This document shows, piece by piece, positions 1 to 8,897 of a stretch of 64,000 nucleotides of DNA (positions are counted from its first letter, which is position 1; the number at the start of each line of letters is the position of its first letter). The stretch covers positions 930,001 to 994,000 of the forward strand of contig NZ_MWPH01000002.1 of the NCBI RefSeq assembly GCF_002177135.1. The letters run 5' to 3'. The position numbers and the translations under genes were made by a program. This DNA is from Natronolimnobius baerhuensis. GTDB taxonomy: Archaea > Halobacteriota > Halobacteria > Halobacteriales > Natrialbaceae. The notes beneath the pieces were generated by a model. That model ran no database searches. It was not told the origin of the DNA and saw only the letters and a program-made list of their open reading frames with translations.

Positions 1-1141
1 GCTCGAGCAATTCACCACCGATATCGTAGACCGTCCGCGTGCGGGTGAGACTCGCCCGCCGGTGGTCGACGCGCTGTGGGGTGTCCTGCTCGACGGTTGT
101 TCCCTCGAGTTCCGAAAGCGCTGCCTCGAAGGTCTCCTCGTCGAGTGGCTCGGCGAACTCGACATCGGCGCGGTATTGCTTGCTCGCGTCGTGTTCTTTG
201 ACGCGTTCGACCATGTCGTAGGTCGCCAGTCGGAGGCCGTCGACTTCGACCGACCCAGCGGCGGCCTCGTTGATCTCCTCCTCGAGCGTTTCGGGGTCCG
301 GATCGCGTCGCTTTGGGCGTTTGACCTCGAGGACGAACGGGCGGCCGGTCTCGAGCATGCGGGCGTCGACGTCCTCGCGGCCCGCGCCGTGGAATTTGCC
401 TTCGTCGCCGTCCATCGCCTCGACGACGTGCGGGCGGACGACCTGCTCGACGCTGGTGTCGTATAGGTAGCCCGAGCCGCCGCAGTAGTCACAGGGCTCT
501 TCACCGGTGTCTGCCAACTGGACGCCGCTGCCGCCACACTCCCGGCACGGCCACTCCGTCTGTGGAATATCGCGCTCGAGTTTCCGGTAGCGCCCGTAGA
601 CGAACGCCGGATTGATCTGGACGTCGACCGCGTGGCTCGTCACCGAGTCGTCGTCGACGGCCTCGAGCGGGTCGAACGCCTCGAGATCGATGATGACGAG
701 GACGTCCGGGCGGTCGAAGTCGACGTCAGTGCCTGTCTTTGCGCCGACGCGGCGGCCGACCTCACGGTTGAATTCGCGCTTGAACGACTCGCCGACGTCG
801 GGTTCGAGGTCGGCATCCTCGCGCAGGAGGCGTTCGTTCTCCTCGGCCAGCGGCGGGACGCGCGTCCCGACCTGGTAGGTCGCAAAGTCGACGCCCTCGA
901 GAGCATCGACGATGGTGTCGGCGATGGCGTCGTAGGTGTCACAGTAGCCATCACAGACCCAACACTCCGCGGGTGGCGTGGGGTCGAAGTCGGTGTCGTC
1001 CTCGAGTGCAATCGTCGTTCGTAGCGCCCGGCCGCGCTCGGCGTTCGTCAGTCCGAAACTCCGCTCGGCGAAGGGGCGGCCGAGACAGGAGTCACAGATC
1101 GACCCGGTCGCAAGCAGCGCGCGGGCGTCGTCCGTAGTCAT
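1..1141 (-). CDS. pus10: tRNA pseudouridine synthase Pus10, C-terminus cut by window edge
   Basis: Makes pseudouridine 54 and 55 in the T-loop of archaeal tRNAs. About 380 residues are visible, starting from the ATG at 1141; the C-terminal end lies beyond base 1. The N-terminal part has two cysteine pairs (CDSC at residues 16-19 and CWVC at 60-63) that form the zinc site of this family, then a THUMP-like region, then a second CxxC cluster. The catalytic-domain motif GAGREDVDARML, which carries the family's catalytic aspartate, is clear near 366-401. It is divergent from the protease gene that follows. TrmY, which methylates the pseudouridine made at position 54, lies 2.4 kb away. The family assignment is firm; only completeness is unknown. 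Confidence 0.95.
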   Translation of the reverse strand, partial: MTTDDARALLATGSICDSCLGRPFAERSFGLTNAERGRALRTTIALEDDTDFDPTPPAECWVCDGYCDTYDAIADTIVDALEGVDFATYQVGTRVPPLAEENERLLREDADLEPDVGESFKREFNREVGRRVGAKTGTDVDFDRPDVLVIIDLEAFDPLEAVDDDSVTSHAVDVQINPAFVYGRYRKLERDIPQTEWPCRECGGSGVQLADTGEEPCDYCGGSGYLYDTSVEQVVRPHVVEAMDGDEGKFHGAGREDVDARMLETGRPFVLEVKRPKRRDPDPETLEEEINEAAAGSVEVDGLRLATYDMVERVKEHDASKQYRADVEFAEPLDEETFEAALSELEGTTVEQDTPQRVDHRRASLTRTRTVYDIGGELLE

Positions 1142-1281
1142 ACCTCGAGCATCAGGGTGCTGGGGGTAACACGTTTTCCCTTCACCGGCCACAACGCCCG
1201 CGGTGTGTGAGCTTTCATCAGGCTGTCTCGAGCAGCAGGGTCTCCCCGGTGTTCAAATGGGTGGGGTCCTACCAGTCGGCT

Positions 1282-2391
1282 ATGAACGACGCTCGAGTGC
1301 ACCGTCGTCGGCTCCTCGCTGTCAGCGGTGCTGGCCTGCTGAGTGCTGTTGCGGGCTGTTCTGCCCCACGAGAATCCAGTTCGATTGAAGGCGGATCGAC
1401 GCGAGAGATTGATCGCGACAATCTCGCGGATGGCTCGACATTTACTGACGTCTACGACTCGATTATCGACTCCGTCACACAGGTCCGCGTCTTCGGCATC
1501 AGCAACCCACTGACCGATGCTGAGGGCCGCGGCCAGGGATCGGGCTTTCTCTACGACGAGAACCACATCGTCACGAACGACCACGTCGTCGCCGGCGGCG
1601 AGGAAGTCGACCTCCAGTACATCAACGGCGATTGGACCGGCACCCGACTCGTTGGGACGGACCACTTCAGCGACCTCGCCGTCCTCGAGGTCGATCACGT
1701 GCCCGACGCGGCGACACCGCTCTCACTGTCCAACGAGCGCCCCGTCGTCGGCCAGGAAGTGCTCGCCATCGGCAATCCCTACGGCCTCGAGGGGTCGATG
1801 TCACAGGGAATCGTCAGCGGCATCGAACGCTCGGTCAACGCGCCGGATCGACGGTTTTCCTTCCCCGATGTCGTCCAGACCGATGCCGCGGTCAACCCGG
1901 GCAACAGCGGCGGTCCGCTCGTCGACCTCGATGGCAACGTCATCGGTGTCGTCCACGCGGGCGGCGGCAACAACATCGGCTTTGCCATCTCGGCTGCGCT
2001 GGCTGACCGTGTCATCCCCGGGCTGATCGCAGACGGCGAGTACAAACACTCCTATCTGGGAATCGGCCTCCTCTCGGTCGACCGGATCGTCGCCGAAGAA
2101 AACGATCTCGAGGCTGCAACCGGGATCGCCGTGACCGATATCGTCTCGGGCGGGCCAGCGGATGGCGTCTTGCAGGGTGCAACGGGCACTGTCGAACGCC
2201 GCGGCGAACCGATTCCCGTCGGTGGCGACGTGATCTTCGAAATCGACGGTGAGCCGATTCCGGACCGTCACGCACTCGCCACACACCTCGCACTCGAGAC
2301 CAGTCCCGGCGAGACTATCGACATCCGACTCTGGCGGGACGGGACCGAGACGACGGAATCGCTGACACTCGATGCGCGAACGGTCAACTGA
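1282..2391 (+). CDS. HtrA/DegP-like serine protease, Tat-type lipoprotein, with PDZ domain
   Basis: Trypsin-fold quality-control protease expected at the outer face of the membrane. The ATG at 1282 is chosen because it puts an Arg-rich stretch (HRRRLL) directly before a hydrophobic segment ending in a lipobox-like AGC near residue 23; an upstream GTG at 1207 would bury this signal. The catalytic triad is visible: His101 (in NDHVVAGG), Asp131 (in HFSDLAVLE) and Ser209 (in NPGNSGGPL). The last 100 residues form one PDZ-like domain (GGPADGVLQ, then GGDVIFEIDG), so it is the single-PDZ type. The length, 369 residues, is normal for haloarchaeal HtrA proteins. It appears monocistronic. Confidence 0.93.
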   Translation: MNDARVHRRRLLAVSGAGLLSAVAGCSAPRESSSIEGGSTREIDRDNLADGSTFTDVYDSIIDSVTQVRVFGISNPLTDAEGRGQGSGFLYDENHIVTNDHVVAGGEEVDLQYINGDWTGTRLVGTDHFSDLAVLEVDHVPDAATPLSLSNERPVVGQEVLAIGNPYGLEGSMSQGIVSGIERSVNAPDRRFSFPDVVQTDAAVNPGNSGGPLVDLDGNVIGVVHAGGGNNIGFAISAALADRVIPGLIADGEYKHSYLGIGLLSVDRIVAEENDLEAATGIAVTDIVSGGPADGVLQGATGTVERRGEPIPVGGDVIFEIDGEPIPDRHALATHLALETSPGETIDIRLWRDGTETTESLTLDARTVN

Positions 2392-2598
2392 TCGAATCCC
2401 TCACTCACGCAGCGCCTACCGGGCTCTAGTCACCGCCTTCGGAGCAGTCAACGGCCGTATCGGGCCGATACAGGTCAGTATTGATTGAGTTCTTTTTGAC
2501 TGAATAATGCGAACCGAATTAGAGCAACGAATCATGATAATCGCTGCGAGCAGGGGTTAGCATCTCGATAACTATGCTCCTCTAGGCCATCGACTCAG

Positions 2599-2823
2599 AT
2601 GGCGAACCCCCGCCTGTCTGCTATGTCACCGAACACCGACGCCACGGATGGATCGACCACACTCGAGTCGGCCACACCTGACCTGGTGAGTGTCACCGTC
2701 GAAAACGACGATGCACCCGACGAGTGTGCGATCTTTCCCGACGACGCAAGCGAGGACGAACTAATGACCAACTGGATCAGCGCGCAGAGCGACTCGTTCG
2801 TTGCCCTCGAGTCGATGCGCTAA
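2599..2823 (+). CDS. small DUF7511-type haloarchaeal protein
   Basis: A 74-residue acidic protein with the pattern typical of DUF7511 proteins: a short strand (VSVTVEND), DECAIFPDDASEDELMTNWI, and a closing FVALESMR. No function is known for the family. An internal ATG eight codons in (2623) is an equally plausible start. The stop codon is 4 bp before the next small gene on the same strand, so the two are probably co-transcribed. Confidence 0.75.
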   Translation: MANPRLSAMSPNTDATDGSTTLESATPDLVSVTVENDDAPDECAIFPDDASEDELMTNWISAQSDSFVALESMR

Positions 2824-2827
2824 GCCA

Positions 2828-3031
2828 ATGCACCTGGGGAGCACTCTCACCGGCGTCGGCTTCTGGCTCGGAACCCTCCTGCCAGTCGCTTATCTCCCCG
2901 TCTTCATCAGTGGCATCGACTCACTGACCCGGCTGGGACTACTGTTCGGCCTCGTTACGGTCAACGTCCTCGCACTCGCAGTCGGCCAAGACTACTCTCC
3001 CGACTGCGACCGCACCCAGAACCGGGTGTGA
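2828..3031 (+). CDS. small two-helix membrane protein, function unknown
   Basis: A 67-residue protein with two strongly hydrophobic segments (about residues 8-28 and 35-54) joined by a short loop and ending in a charged tail. The start is the ATG 4 bp after the preceding DUF7511-type gene, which suggests translational coupling. I do not recognise a family with confidence. Confidence 0.7.
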   Translation: MHLGSTLTGVGFWLGTLLPVAYLPVFISGIDSLTRLGLLFGLVTVNVLALAVGQDYSPDCDRTQNRV

Positions 3032-3061
3032 GTGGCCCGACTCACAGTCTCGAGTCGGCTG

Positions 3062-3247
3062 TCACGACGACGGCGTCCAGACCTGTGCCTGCGGCGTGCC
3101 ACAGTCTTCGCAGACGACCGCCTGATTGTCCTTGTACGTTCCTCGCTCGAGGTCGCCATCACACGACCCGCTCGGACACGTCCTGCCCTCGAGTATCGCC
3201 AGTAGCTGACTGTCTGTCTGGTCCGTTGTTGACTGCGATTTCGCCAT
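3062..3247 (-). CDS. HVO_A0556-family zinc finger protein
   Basis: A 61-residue protein with two cysteine-containing elements, CPSGSC and CEDC, and the segment LERGTYKDNQAVVCEDCGTPQAQVW that is typical of the HVO_A0556 zinc-finger family of haloarchaea (given here as a description: LERGTY, then CEDCG, then PQAQVW). The ATG at 3247 is preferred because the family starts just before the LLAILEGRTCP segment; reading further upstream only adds an Arg-rich out-of-character extension. Role unknown; small zinc fingers of this kind are often regulatory. Confidence 0.8.
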   Translation of the reverse strand: MAKSQSTTDQTDSQLLAILEGRTCPSGSCDGDLERGTYKDNQAVVCEDCGTPQAQVWTPSS

Positions 3248-3494
3248 ACAGGGACAGCATACTGGCTCACCCGAAACGCTTGACCCTGGGTATGCAATGA
3301 TTCCGAGGGAACATATCCGCGCTGACGGTGCTCGATGACGCAGTCCCTGACCTCGAGACCGGCGCGTCGCGACCCAGTGCGGCGCATCTGTGTGGACCAT
3401 CGAAGTCGGCGGTGTACCGAGAACCGACTCACCGACCGTCGGCACATCCGCACGAAACCGTGGCGACTATCCCTGTGATCGTCAACGCTCGAGT

Positions 3495-4097
3495 ATGCGC
3501 CAGTTCGTTCTACTCGGACACGACGTGCCCCTCAACGCCGACTTTGCACTCGATGACCTCGCCGGCGGTGCCGGCCGACTCGATGCACTTTGCCGCTCGA
3601 TTACAGCCGCGTTCGTCACCTCTCACGGGATCCGCGAGGACGTCCGCGTCCATCTCGTCGTCCAGGATACGCTCACGATCACCTTCGACGGCCGTGACCT
3701 CCGCCGACTCAACCCGGATGAACGCTCCACCGCTGCACTGGTCCGGAACGCACTCGCACACCGCGAGGAAGCCATCGGCTCCCTGCCAGCCGAGCCAAGC
3801 CCCGGCGTCGAACTCTATCGGCGCGACTTCGAGGCCACCCTCGAGGCACTCGAGGGTGACGGGCCGATTGTCCAACTCCACGAAGACGGCGCTGCGATGG
3901 TCGACCTCGAGGCCGATGCGCTCGTGGACTCGATTTTCGTTCTGTCGGATCACCACGATTTCACCGAGAGTGAGGAGCAACTGCTGGCCGATGTCGTCGA
4001 TCAGCGACTTCGACTCGGTCCCGAACTGCTACATGCAGATCAGGCGATCACCGTTGCCCACCACTATCTGGATACTGGTGGCTACGAGCAGCTCTAA
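3495..4097 (+). CDS. trmY: tRNA (pseudouridine(54)-N(1))-methyltransferase TrmY
   Basis: SPOUT-class SAM-dependent enzyme that converts pseudouridine 54 to 1-methylpseudouridine in archaeal tRNAs. The ATG at 3495 begins MRQFVLLGHDVPL, the typical TrmY start, and gives the usual length of 200 residues; a longer reading from 3390 is not supported. The C-terminal GPELLHADQAI segment matches the family's trefoil-knot cofactor region. It acts on the product of Pus10, whose gene is at the left edge of the window, and sits directly upstream of a tRNA gene. Confidence 0.93.
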   Translation: MRQFVLLGHDVPLNADFALDDLAGGAGRLDALCRSITAAFVTSHGIREDVRVHLVVQDTLTITFDGRDLRRLNPDERSTAALVRNALAHREEAIGSLPAEPSPGVELYRRDFEATLEALEGDGPIVQLHEDGAAMVDLEADALVDSIFVLSDHHDFTESEEQLLADVVDQRLRLGPELLHADQAITVAHHYLDTGGYEQL

Positions 4098-4170
4098 GCT
4101 CCCAAAGCGTGTCTGTTCTCAGTTCCAGCCCCACAAACGTTAAGCGAATTGACGTTCTTGGTTCGGTTGC

Positions 4171-4243
4171 GGGCCGGTGGGGTAGCTTGGTATCCTTCGG
4201 CCTTCGGGTGGCCGTAACCGCAGTTCGAATCTGCGCCGGCCCA
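4171..4243 (+). tRNA. tRNA-Pro(CGG)
   Basis: A full cloverleaf can be folded by hand. The acceptor stem GGGCCGG (4171-4177) pairs with CCGGCCC (4236-4242), with discriminator A at 4243. The anticodon stem CGGCC/GGCCG encloses the loop TTCGGGT, giving anticodon CGG at 4205-4207, which reads CCG (Pro). The T-stem CGCAG/CTGCG encloses TTCGAAT, so it has the U54-U55 positions that Pus10 and TrmY modify. No intron, and CCA is not encoded. Confidence 0.95.
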
Positions 4244-4323
4244 TTTCTGCCCGCGAATTCTAACCGACGAGCGAAGCGAGTCGCGTTCGTGAGCGGGCAG
4301 AAATGGATCCAAGCAGATTCGAA
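4224..4323. repeat. inverted copy of the tRNA 3' end plus downstream flank
   Basis: Bases 4224-4254 (T-loop, T-stem, acceptor 3' strand and 11 bp of flank) recur in reverse complement at 4293-4323. The outer 11 bp (TTCGAATCTGC/GCAGATTCGAA) and the inner 13 bp (CATTTCTGCCCGC and its complement) are perfect; I count 26 of 31 matches. A further small hairpin lies between the arms. This looks like a recombination or integration scar at a tRNA target, but in inverted rather than direct orientation. Confidence 0.8.
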
Positions 4324-4987
4324 GTAGACCAGACGCGCGCAGCGAAGTCGTTCGGAAGACACGAAGCGTCTTCCGTGATGACGAGAGAGCGACGCTCTCT
4401 CGAACCACGAGCACGTCTGGGCGTGGTTCGTAATCTACGCCGGCTATTGGACACGAATATCGCGTCCAGTGTTCTCCGACAGTTCGTGGCTGCTTTGCGG
4501 GGTAGTTTGCGTGACGGTTTCGCCCCGACTGTCGGCCAGCAACTGACTCGAGGACTCGCCATCACCACTCGAGTTAGAGGCGAGGGTGGGAGTTAATCAA
4601 CGTATAGTAAGTTGTGAAATCCAAGATGGCTCTGGTAGTTAGGGAGAGTTTTGCAGATCGGAGAAAATAGAGTACTATAACCAGAATATATCAGTTAGTT
4701 CGAGGTAGGGCTGCGTTTTACGACCAATAAGAGCGGTGGAATCGTAGTACTATGTAGAAGTTGTTGTATGAGAAGCGCACCATCCGTCTACTGTTGGGAA
4801 ATCGAATACCAACCATCAATAACAGATTTCATCGGATTTAACAACGTTTCAGAAACGTGAGGACGTGGCACACAGCATGACCAGTCAAATTACTATAAAT
4901 TAGGAATTTCAGGGCAAATAAACAATAAGATCGTTTATCATACGTCTCCAATCGAACGGCCACCGGCACACGAAACTGCCGATGGGA
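4324..4987. other. gene-free stretch with hairpins, then AT-rich DNA
   Basis: No convincing gene. The left part has two perfect hairpins, GGAAGAC...GTCTTCC (4354-4374) and CGAGAGAGC...GCTCTCTCG (4382-4402). From about 4595 the base composition becomes much more AT-rich than the neighbours until the permease stop codon. Position next to a tRNA with a duplicated 3' end suggests the remnant of an integrated element; this is inference. Confidence 0.6.
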
Positions 4988-5893
4988 TTATGACTTCCCG
5001 ACGCCTTCTGCAAGCCCCTTGACGATGTAACTCTGGAGCAAGAAGAAGACGATCAACATTGGGATCGTCGCGCCGAGTGCGCCCGCCATGAGCATATCCC
5101 AGTTGAGCGCGTACTGGCCGATCCACTCGGCCATTCCCGGCGGCAGCGTCTTGCGTGAGGAGTCATTGATCAGGACCAGTGCGAAGACGAACTCGTTCCA
5201 CGCGAGCACCCACGTGAAAATCGCTGTCGTCGCGATTGCCGGTGCCGACAGCGGAAGCACGACCCGAACGACAGCACCGAACCTAGTACTCCCGTCGATC
5301 ATCGCTGCTTCCTCGAGCGACTCGGGGAGGTTTTCATAGAACCCACGGAGCATCCAGATTGCAAACGGCAGGGTGAACGCGACGTAGGCGATCACGAGGC
5401 CCGTCAACGTGTTGAACAGCCCGAAGTCCCGGAAGACCAGGAACAGCGGGATTGCAAGCAGGATGGCGGGGAACATCTGCGTGATCAGCAAGAACGTTGC
5501 GACGGCTGTGCGACCGCGGTAGCGCAGGCGACCGATGCTGTATGCACCGAACGTACAGACGCCAACGCTCAGGATCGTTGCACCGACGCTGACGATCAGA
5601 CTGTTCCGGAACCAGTACCGGAAGTCAGACTGGTACCACACCTGTCTGTACCCGGAGAGATCGACACCGGCAACCCACCCGACTGGATCACCAATGAACG
5701 ACTCGAAGCCGGTTTGATTGAGCGAGACGACGAGCATCCAGAACACTGGGAACAACACGATAGCGATTAGCGACCACAACAGTGCGTGGAAGCCAATCCC
5801 CTTTACGCGCTGTGTTTGCTCGTAGTCCAGTGCGAGGAAGCCGTCTTTGGTTCGCTCGTCCGGAATGGAATCGGGCTGTGTATCTGTTGCCAT
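4988..5893 (-). CDS. carbohydrate ABC transporter permease, MalG type
   Basis: Inner-membrane subunit of a sugar importer, 301 residues with six hydrophobic segments. The EAA loop that contacts the ATPase is clear (EEAAMIDGSTRFGAVVRVVLP, residues about 193-213), as is the family's C-terminal arrangement. The N-terminus is a charged cytoplasmic tail of about 30 residues. It ends the operon; the upstream MalF-type permease stops 2 bp before it. The substrate cannot be read from the sequence. Confidence 0.93.
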   Translation of the reverse strand: MATDTQPDSIPDERTKDGFLALDYEQTQRVKGIGFHALLWSLIAIVLFPVFWMLVVSLNQTGFESFIGDPVGWVAGVDLSGYRQVWYQSDFRYWFRNSLIVSVGATILSVGVCTFGAYSIGRLRYRGRTAVATFLLITQMFPAILLAIPLFLVFRDFGLFNTLTGLVIAYVAFTLPFAIWMLRGFYENLPESLEEAAMIDGSTRFGAVVRVVLPLSAPAIATTAIFTWVLAWNEFVFALVLINDSSRKTLPPGMAEWIGQYALNWDMLMAGALGATIPMLIVFFLLQSYIVKGLAEGVGKS

Positions 5894-5895
5894 GG

Positions 5896-6825
5896 TTACT
5901 TCCCTCCAACATCTTCGCGGTATAGTCGTAGGTAGATCAGCCCGTACGTCATCATGACGATGAGCATGACGACGGCGATTGCGCTGGCCAGTCCCATCTC
6001 ACTCAGGTGGAACGCTCGTTCGTAGATGTACACTGGTAACACCATCGAGGTGTTGCCGGGGCCACCGCCGGTCATCACGTAAATCAACGTGAAGTGATTG
6101 AGTGTCCAGAGACTCATCAGCAGCGTCATCACGACCGCAATCGGCTGCAAGAACGGCATCGTGATGTGACGGAACTGATCGAGTTTCGTCGAGCCATCGA
6201 CGCGTGCGGCTTCATACAGGTCGCCGGGAATCCCCTTCATGCCAGCCAGGAACGTCAGCATGAAGAACGGGAAGTTCCGCCAGACCCATGCAAGCATGAT
6301 CGAGAACAGCGCATAGCGTGAGCTCGCGATCCACGGAAGCCCTTCGGTAATTCCGGTCATTCTGAGGAAGCCATTCAGCGGCCCCAACTCGAAGTTATAC
6401 ATCAAGCGCCAGTTCAGTGCAATCGAAATGAACGGCACTGCCCACGGAAGCAACAGCAACGTCGTCGCAACTGACCGGCCGCGGAAATCACGGTTGAGCA
6501 AGACCGCAAAGCCAAGCCCAATCAGGGCCATAACAACGACTGCGGCGAACGCCCAAACCAGTGTGTTCCGCATGACCACCCAGAACTCGGTCCAGCCGAG
6601 AATCGTTACGTAATGCTCAAGGCCGACAAATTCTGGGTCAGCGATGCCATCGTACTCGAAGAAGCTGAGGTAGATACCTCGAAAGAGGGGGTAGACACTT
6701 ACCAGCCCAAGCGCAAGCAGCGATGGGAGTAAGAATAGCCATCCCCAAACGCTCTCTTTCGAAAACCAATGATAGTACTCCCGCGGGAGTTCGAAATTTC
6801 GGAGTTTGTCTGTCGTAGTTGCCAT
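5896..6825 (-). CDS. carbohydrate ABC transporter permease, MalF type
   Basis: Partner permease of the sugar importer, 309 residues with six predicted membrane segments. Its EAA loop reads YEAARVDGSTKLDQFRHITMP near residues 205-225. It lies 52 bp downstream of the binding protein gene and 2 bp upstream of the second permease, so the three are one transcription unit. The ATPase is not in this operon but at 11272-12477. Confidence 0.93.
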   Translation of the reverse strand: MATTTDKLRNFELPREYYHWFSKESVWGWLFLLPSLLALGLVSVYPLFRGIYLSFFEYDGIADPEFVGLEHYVTILGWTEFWVVMRNTLVWAFAAVVVMALIGLGFAVLLNRDFRGRSVATTLLLLPWAVPFISIALNWRLMYNFELGPLNGFLRMTGITEGLPWIASSRYALFSIMLAWVWRNFPFFMLTFLAGMKGIPGDLYEAARVDGSTKLDQFRHITMPFLQPIAVVMTLLMSLWTLNHFTLIYVMTGGGPGNTSMVLPVYIYERAFHLSEMGLASAIAVVMLIVMMTYGLIYLRLYREDVGGK

Positions 6826-6877
6826 GTATGGTGACTGTGACTATGGAGGGTCCCGAAGACGGGGCGGAGATAGCGAG

Positions 6878-8449
6878 TTAGTCGTATGGGTTCCAGATCT
6901 GTGGCGTGTCGCCGTTGCCTTCGATCCAGTCGGTGAGTTCGTCCGGTGCGTCCTCGAGTTCAGGCATCTCGTCGTTCTGTGGGAGGTCGTAGTCGACTTC
7001 GCCACTGATCGTATCGCGGACGTGGTTTGCCTGATCGACAACCGCTTCCTGTGGGTCGCTGTCCGCGCCGAGGATTCCGGAGATAGCAACGGAATAAGCA
7101 TCCATCTCGCCCTCGAGGTCGCCGAGGAATGGCGCACTCAGTTGAGGGCCGGTAATCCCATAGCGGGCGGTGTCTTCGGCCTGGTCGAGGCGGGCGTCGA
7201 TCCACTCGTCGGGGATCTCCGTGTTGTTCTCGGTGAACGGTTGGATCTCCTCTTGGGCCTCTCGGACGGGAAGGAAGTTCGGTGCGGCTTCGGGGAAGTA
7301 GCCTTCCATGGTGTCCGGAAGCGTCATGTACTGGATGAACTCCATGGAGAGTTCGTCGTCGACGTCGTACTGCGTGTAATCCGATTCGAACGCCGAGAGA
7401 CAACTGCCGCCCATGAAGGCAGTGTTTGTCCCCATCGGGCCTTCTGGAATCGGTGCGAGTTCGGTCACCTCGGCGATGTCCTCGCCCTGGCTGACCATCT
7501 CGTTTGCGGCGTCACCGCCGTTTAGCATCATTGCGACGTTTCCTTCGCGGTAGAGCTGTTCGGCGTCAGTGCCGTCCATGCCAGCCCAGCCGCCGGGTGC
7601 GATGTCCCACTCTTCCTGGAAGCTTGCCATCCAGAGATGGCTAAACAGCGACGTTGGCGAGTCGAGTTCGACCGACCACTCGTCGCCGTCGTGGTCGAAG
7701 AACTCGCCGCCGGACTGAACGGTTGCACCGTAGAGAATTTGCCCGGTTCCGGTGTCCTGTGCGGCACCGGAGACGAGACCGTTTTCGTCGGTTTCGTCTG
7801 TGACGTCGATAGCCGAATTGATCATCTCCTCCCACGTCTCGGGGATGCTGTCGTGGCCAGCCTCCTCGAGGAGGTCCATGTTCGCATAGAAGTTTCGCAC
7901 TTCGATGAACCACGGGAAGCCCCACTTCTCGTCGTCGTACAGTCCCCAGTAGGATGGCGTGTCGTACCAGTCGTCGTGGTCTTCGTACAGTTCGGTGTTC
8001 GGTTGCACGACGCCGCTTGCACCGTAGTCGACGGCGTGCTCGTTGGCCATCTCACTGACGTTTGGCGTGTTCTGGCCCTGAATTGAGGACGTCCACTGCT
8101 CGAAGACCTGGTCCCACGTAATGACGTTCGTCGTGAGATTGACTTCCTCGTCGGAGTAGTCCTCGAACCCATCTGCGGTGTCTTCGATTGCAGCCGTTTC
8201 CTCTGGGATGTACCCTCGCATCGTCCACCAGAGGAAGTCACCTTCACCAGTTCCTTCGGTGTCGTCGCTTCCGAACCCATCGAGACAGCCAGCAAGTCCT
8301 GCAGTGGCACCCGCAGCCCCCATTGCACCGGCCGTCTCCATGAATCCACGCCTCGAGTAGTCCTCGGCGTCCGCGTCGGATTGAGACGGCGATGACTGGG
8401 CAACCGAGTCATCTGTCTCACTCTCGTTGGGCATGTTCGTTCCTGACAT
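6878..8449 (-). CDS. extracellular solute-binding protein of sugar ABC importer, Tat lipoprotein
   Basis: Family 1 type binding protein, 523 residues, that would capture the sugar outside the membrane and deliver it to the two permeases downstream. A twin-arginine signal (SRRGFM, residues 32-37) precedes an Ala/Gly-rich segment and a lipobox LAGC with Cys55. The mature protein is very acidic. The ATG at 8449 is preferred over a GTG four codons upstream because a TATA box centred about 32 bp upstream predicts a nearly leaderless mRNA. It is the first gene of the importer operon. Confidence 0.93.
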   Translation of the reverse strand: MSGTNMPNESETDDSVAQSSPSQSDADAEDYSRRGFMETAGAMGAAGATAGLAGCLDGFGSDDTEGTGEGDFLWWTMRGYIPEETAAIEDTADGFEDYSDEEVNLTTNVITWDQVFEQWTSSIQGQNTPNVSEMANEHAVDYGASGVVQPNTELYEDHDDWYDTPSYWGLYDDEKWGFPWFIEVRNFYANMDLLEEAGHDSIPETWEEMINSAIDVTDETDENGLVSGAAQDTGTGQILYGATVQSGGEFFDHDGDEWSVELDSPTSLFSHLWMASFQEEWDIAPGGWAGMDGTDAEQLYREGNVAMMLNGGDAANEMVSQGEDIAEVTELAPIPEGPMGTNTAFMGGSCLSAFESDYTQYDVDDELSMEFIQYMTLPDTMEGYFPEAAPNFLPVREAQEEIQPFTENNTEIPDEWIDARLDQAEDTARYGITGPQLSAPFLGDLEGEMDAYSVAISGILGADSDPQEAVVDQANHVRDTISGEVDYDLPQNDEMPELEDAPDELTDWIEGNGDTPQIWNPYD

Positions 8450-8477
8450 AGTTCTACTCACAAGATACCGAGGACGG

Positions 8478-8485
8478 TATAAATA
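8478..8485 (-). promoter_or_regulatory. TATA box of the importer operon
   Basis: TATTTATA on the minus strand, centred about 32 bp from the ATG at 8449, which fits an archaeal promoter with a leader of only a few bases. Confidence 0.65.
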
Positions 8486-8658
8486 TCTTTGTGATTTATA
8501 ACCTTCATTTGCTCAGGTGGCCCGTTATATGGGTAAGTCGGCTGGATTTGGCAGTGGTATGATGAAGAATACCGCGAGAAAGCAGGCGGGATTTGACCGG
8601 CCAAGTCTGTGTCGAGGGCAATCTTTTATTATGGTTCGGCCGAATCTATCGAACGATC

Positions 8659-8850
8659 ATGGCGGTGCAAAACCTTTCGTCACAGAAAACGGGTATAGCT
8701 GGGGGGCTACTCGTCGCGTTCGTCGCCCTTGCAGCGATTGGTATCTGGTACATTTACGAACAGGCCTGGGGGCTCGTCTTTGAGCTTGCGTACATCCTGG
8801 GATTGCTGATTGTCTTTTTGATCATCGCTGACCAACTATTTATTCGATAG
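8659..8850 (+). CDS. small two-helix membrane protein, function unknown
   Basis: A 63-residue protein with two hydrophobic segments separated by YIYEQAWGLVFE. The ATG at 8659 is chosen because an AT-rich element (TTTTATTATGG, near 8625) lies about 31 bp upstream, consistent with a leaderless start; an earlier ATG at 8593 would precede that element. It is divergent from the sugar-binding protein gene and 47 bp upstream of the chaperonin gene. No family recognised. Confidence 0.65.
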   Translation: MAVQNLSSQKTGIAGGLLVAFVALAAIGIWYIYEQAWGLVFELAYILGLLIVFLIIADQLFIR

Positions 8851-8897
8851 CCGCCAGACGAAAGGACTTATGAGACTCATTACTCACCACCAGAGAG

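Noticed and set aside
4303-4596. Readings across the region downstream of tRNA-Pro
   Set aside because: They cross hairpins and an inverted tRNA copy, are basic and lack any recognisable domain.
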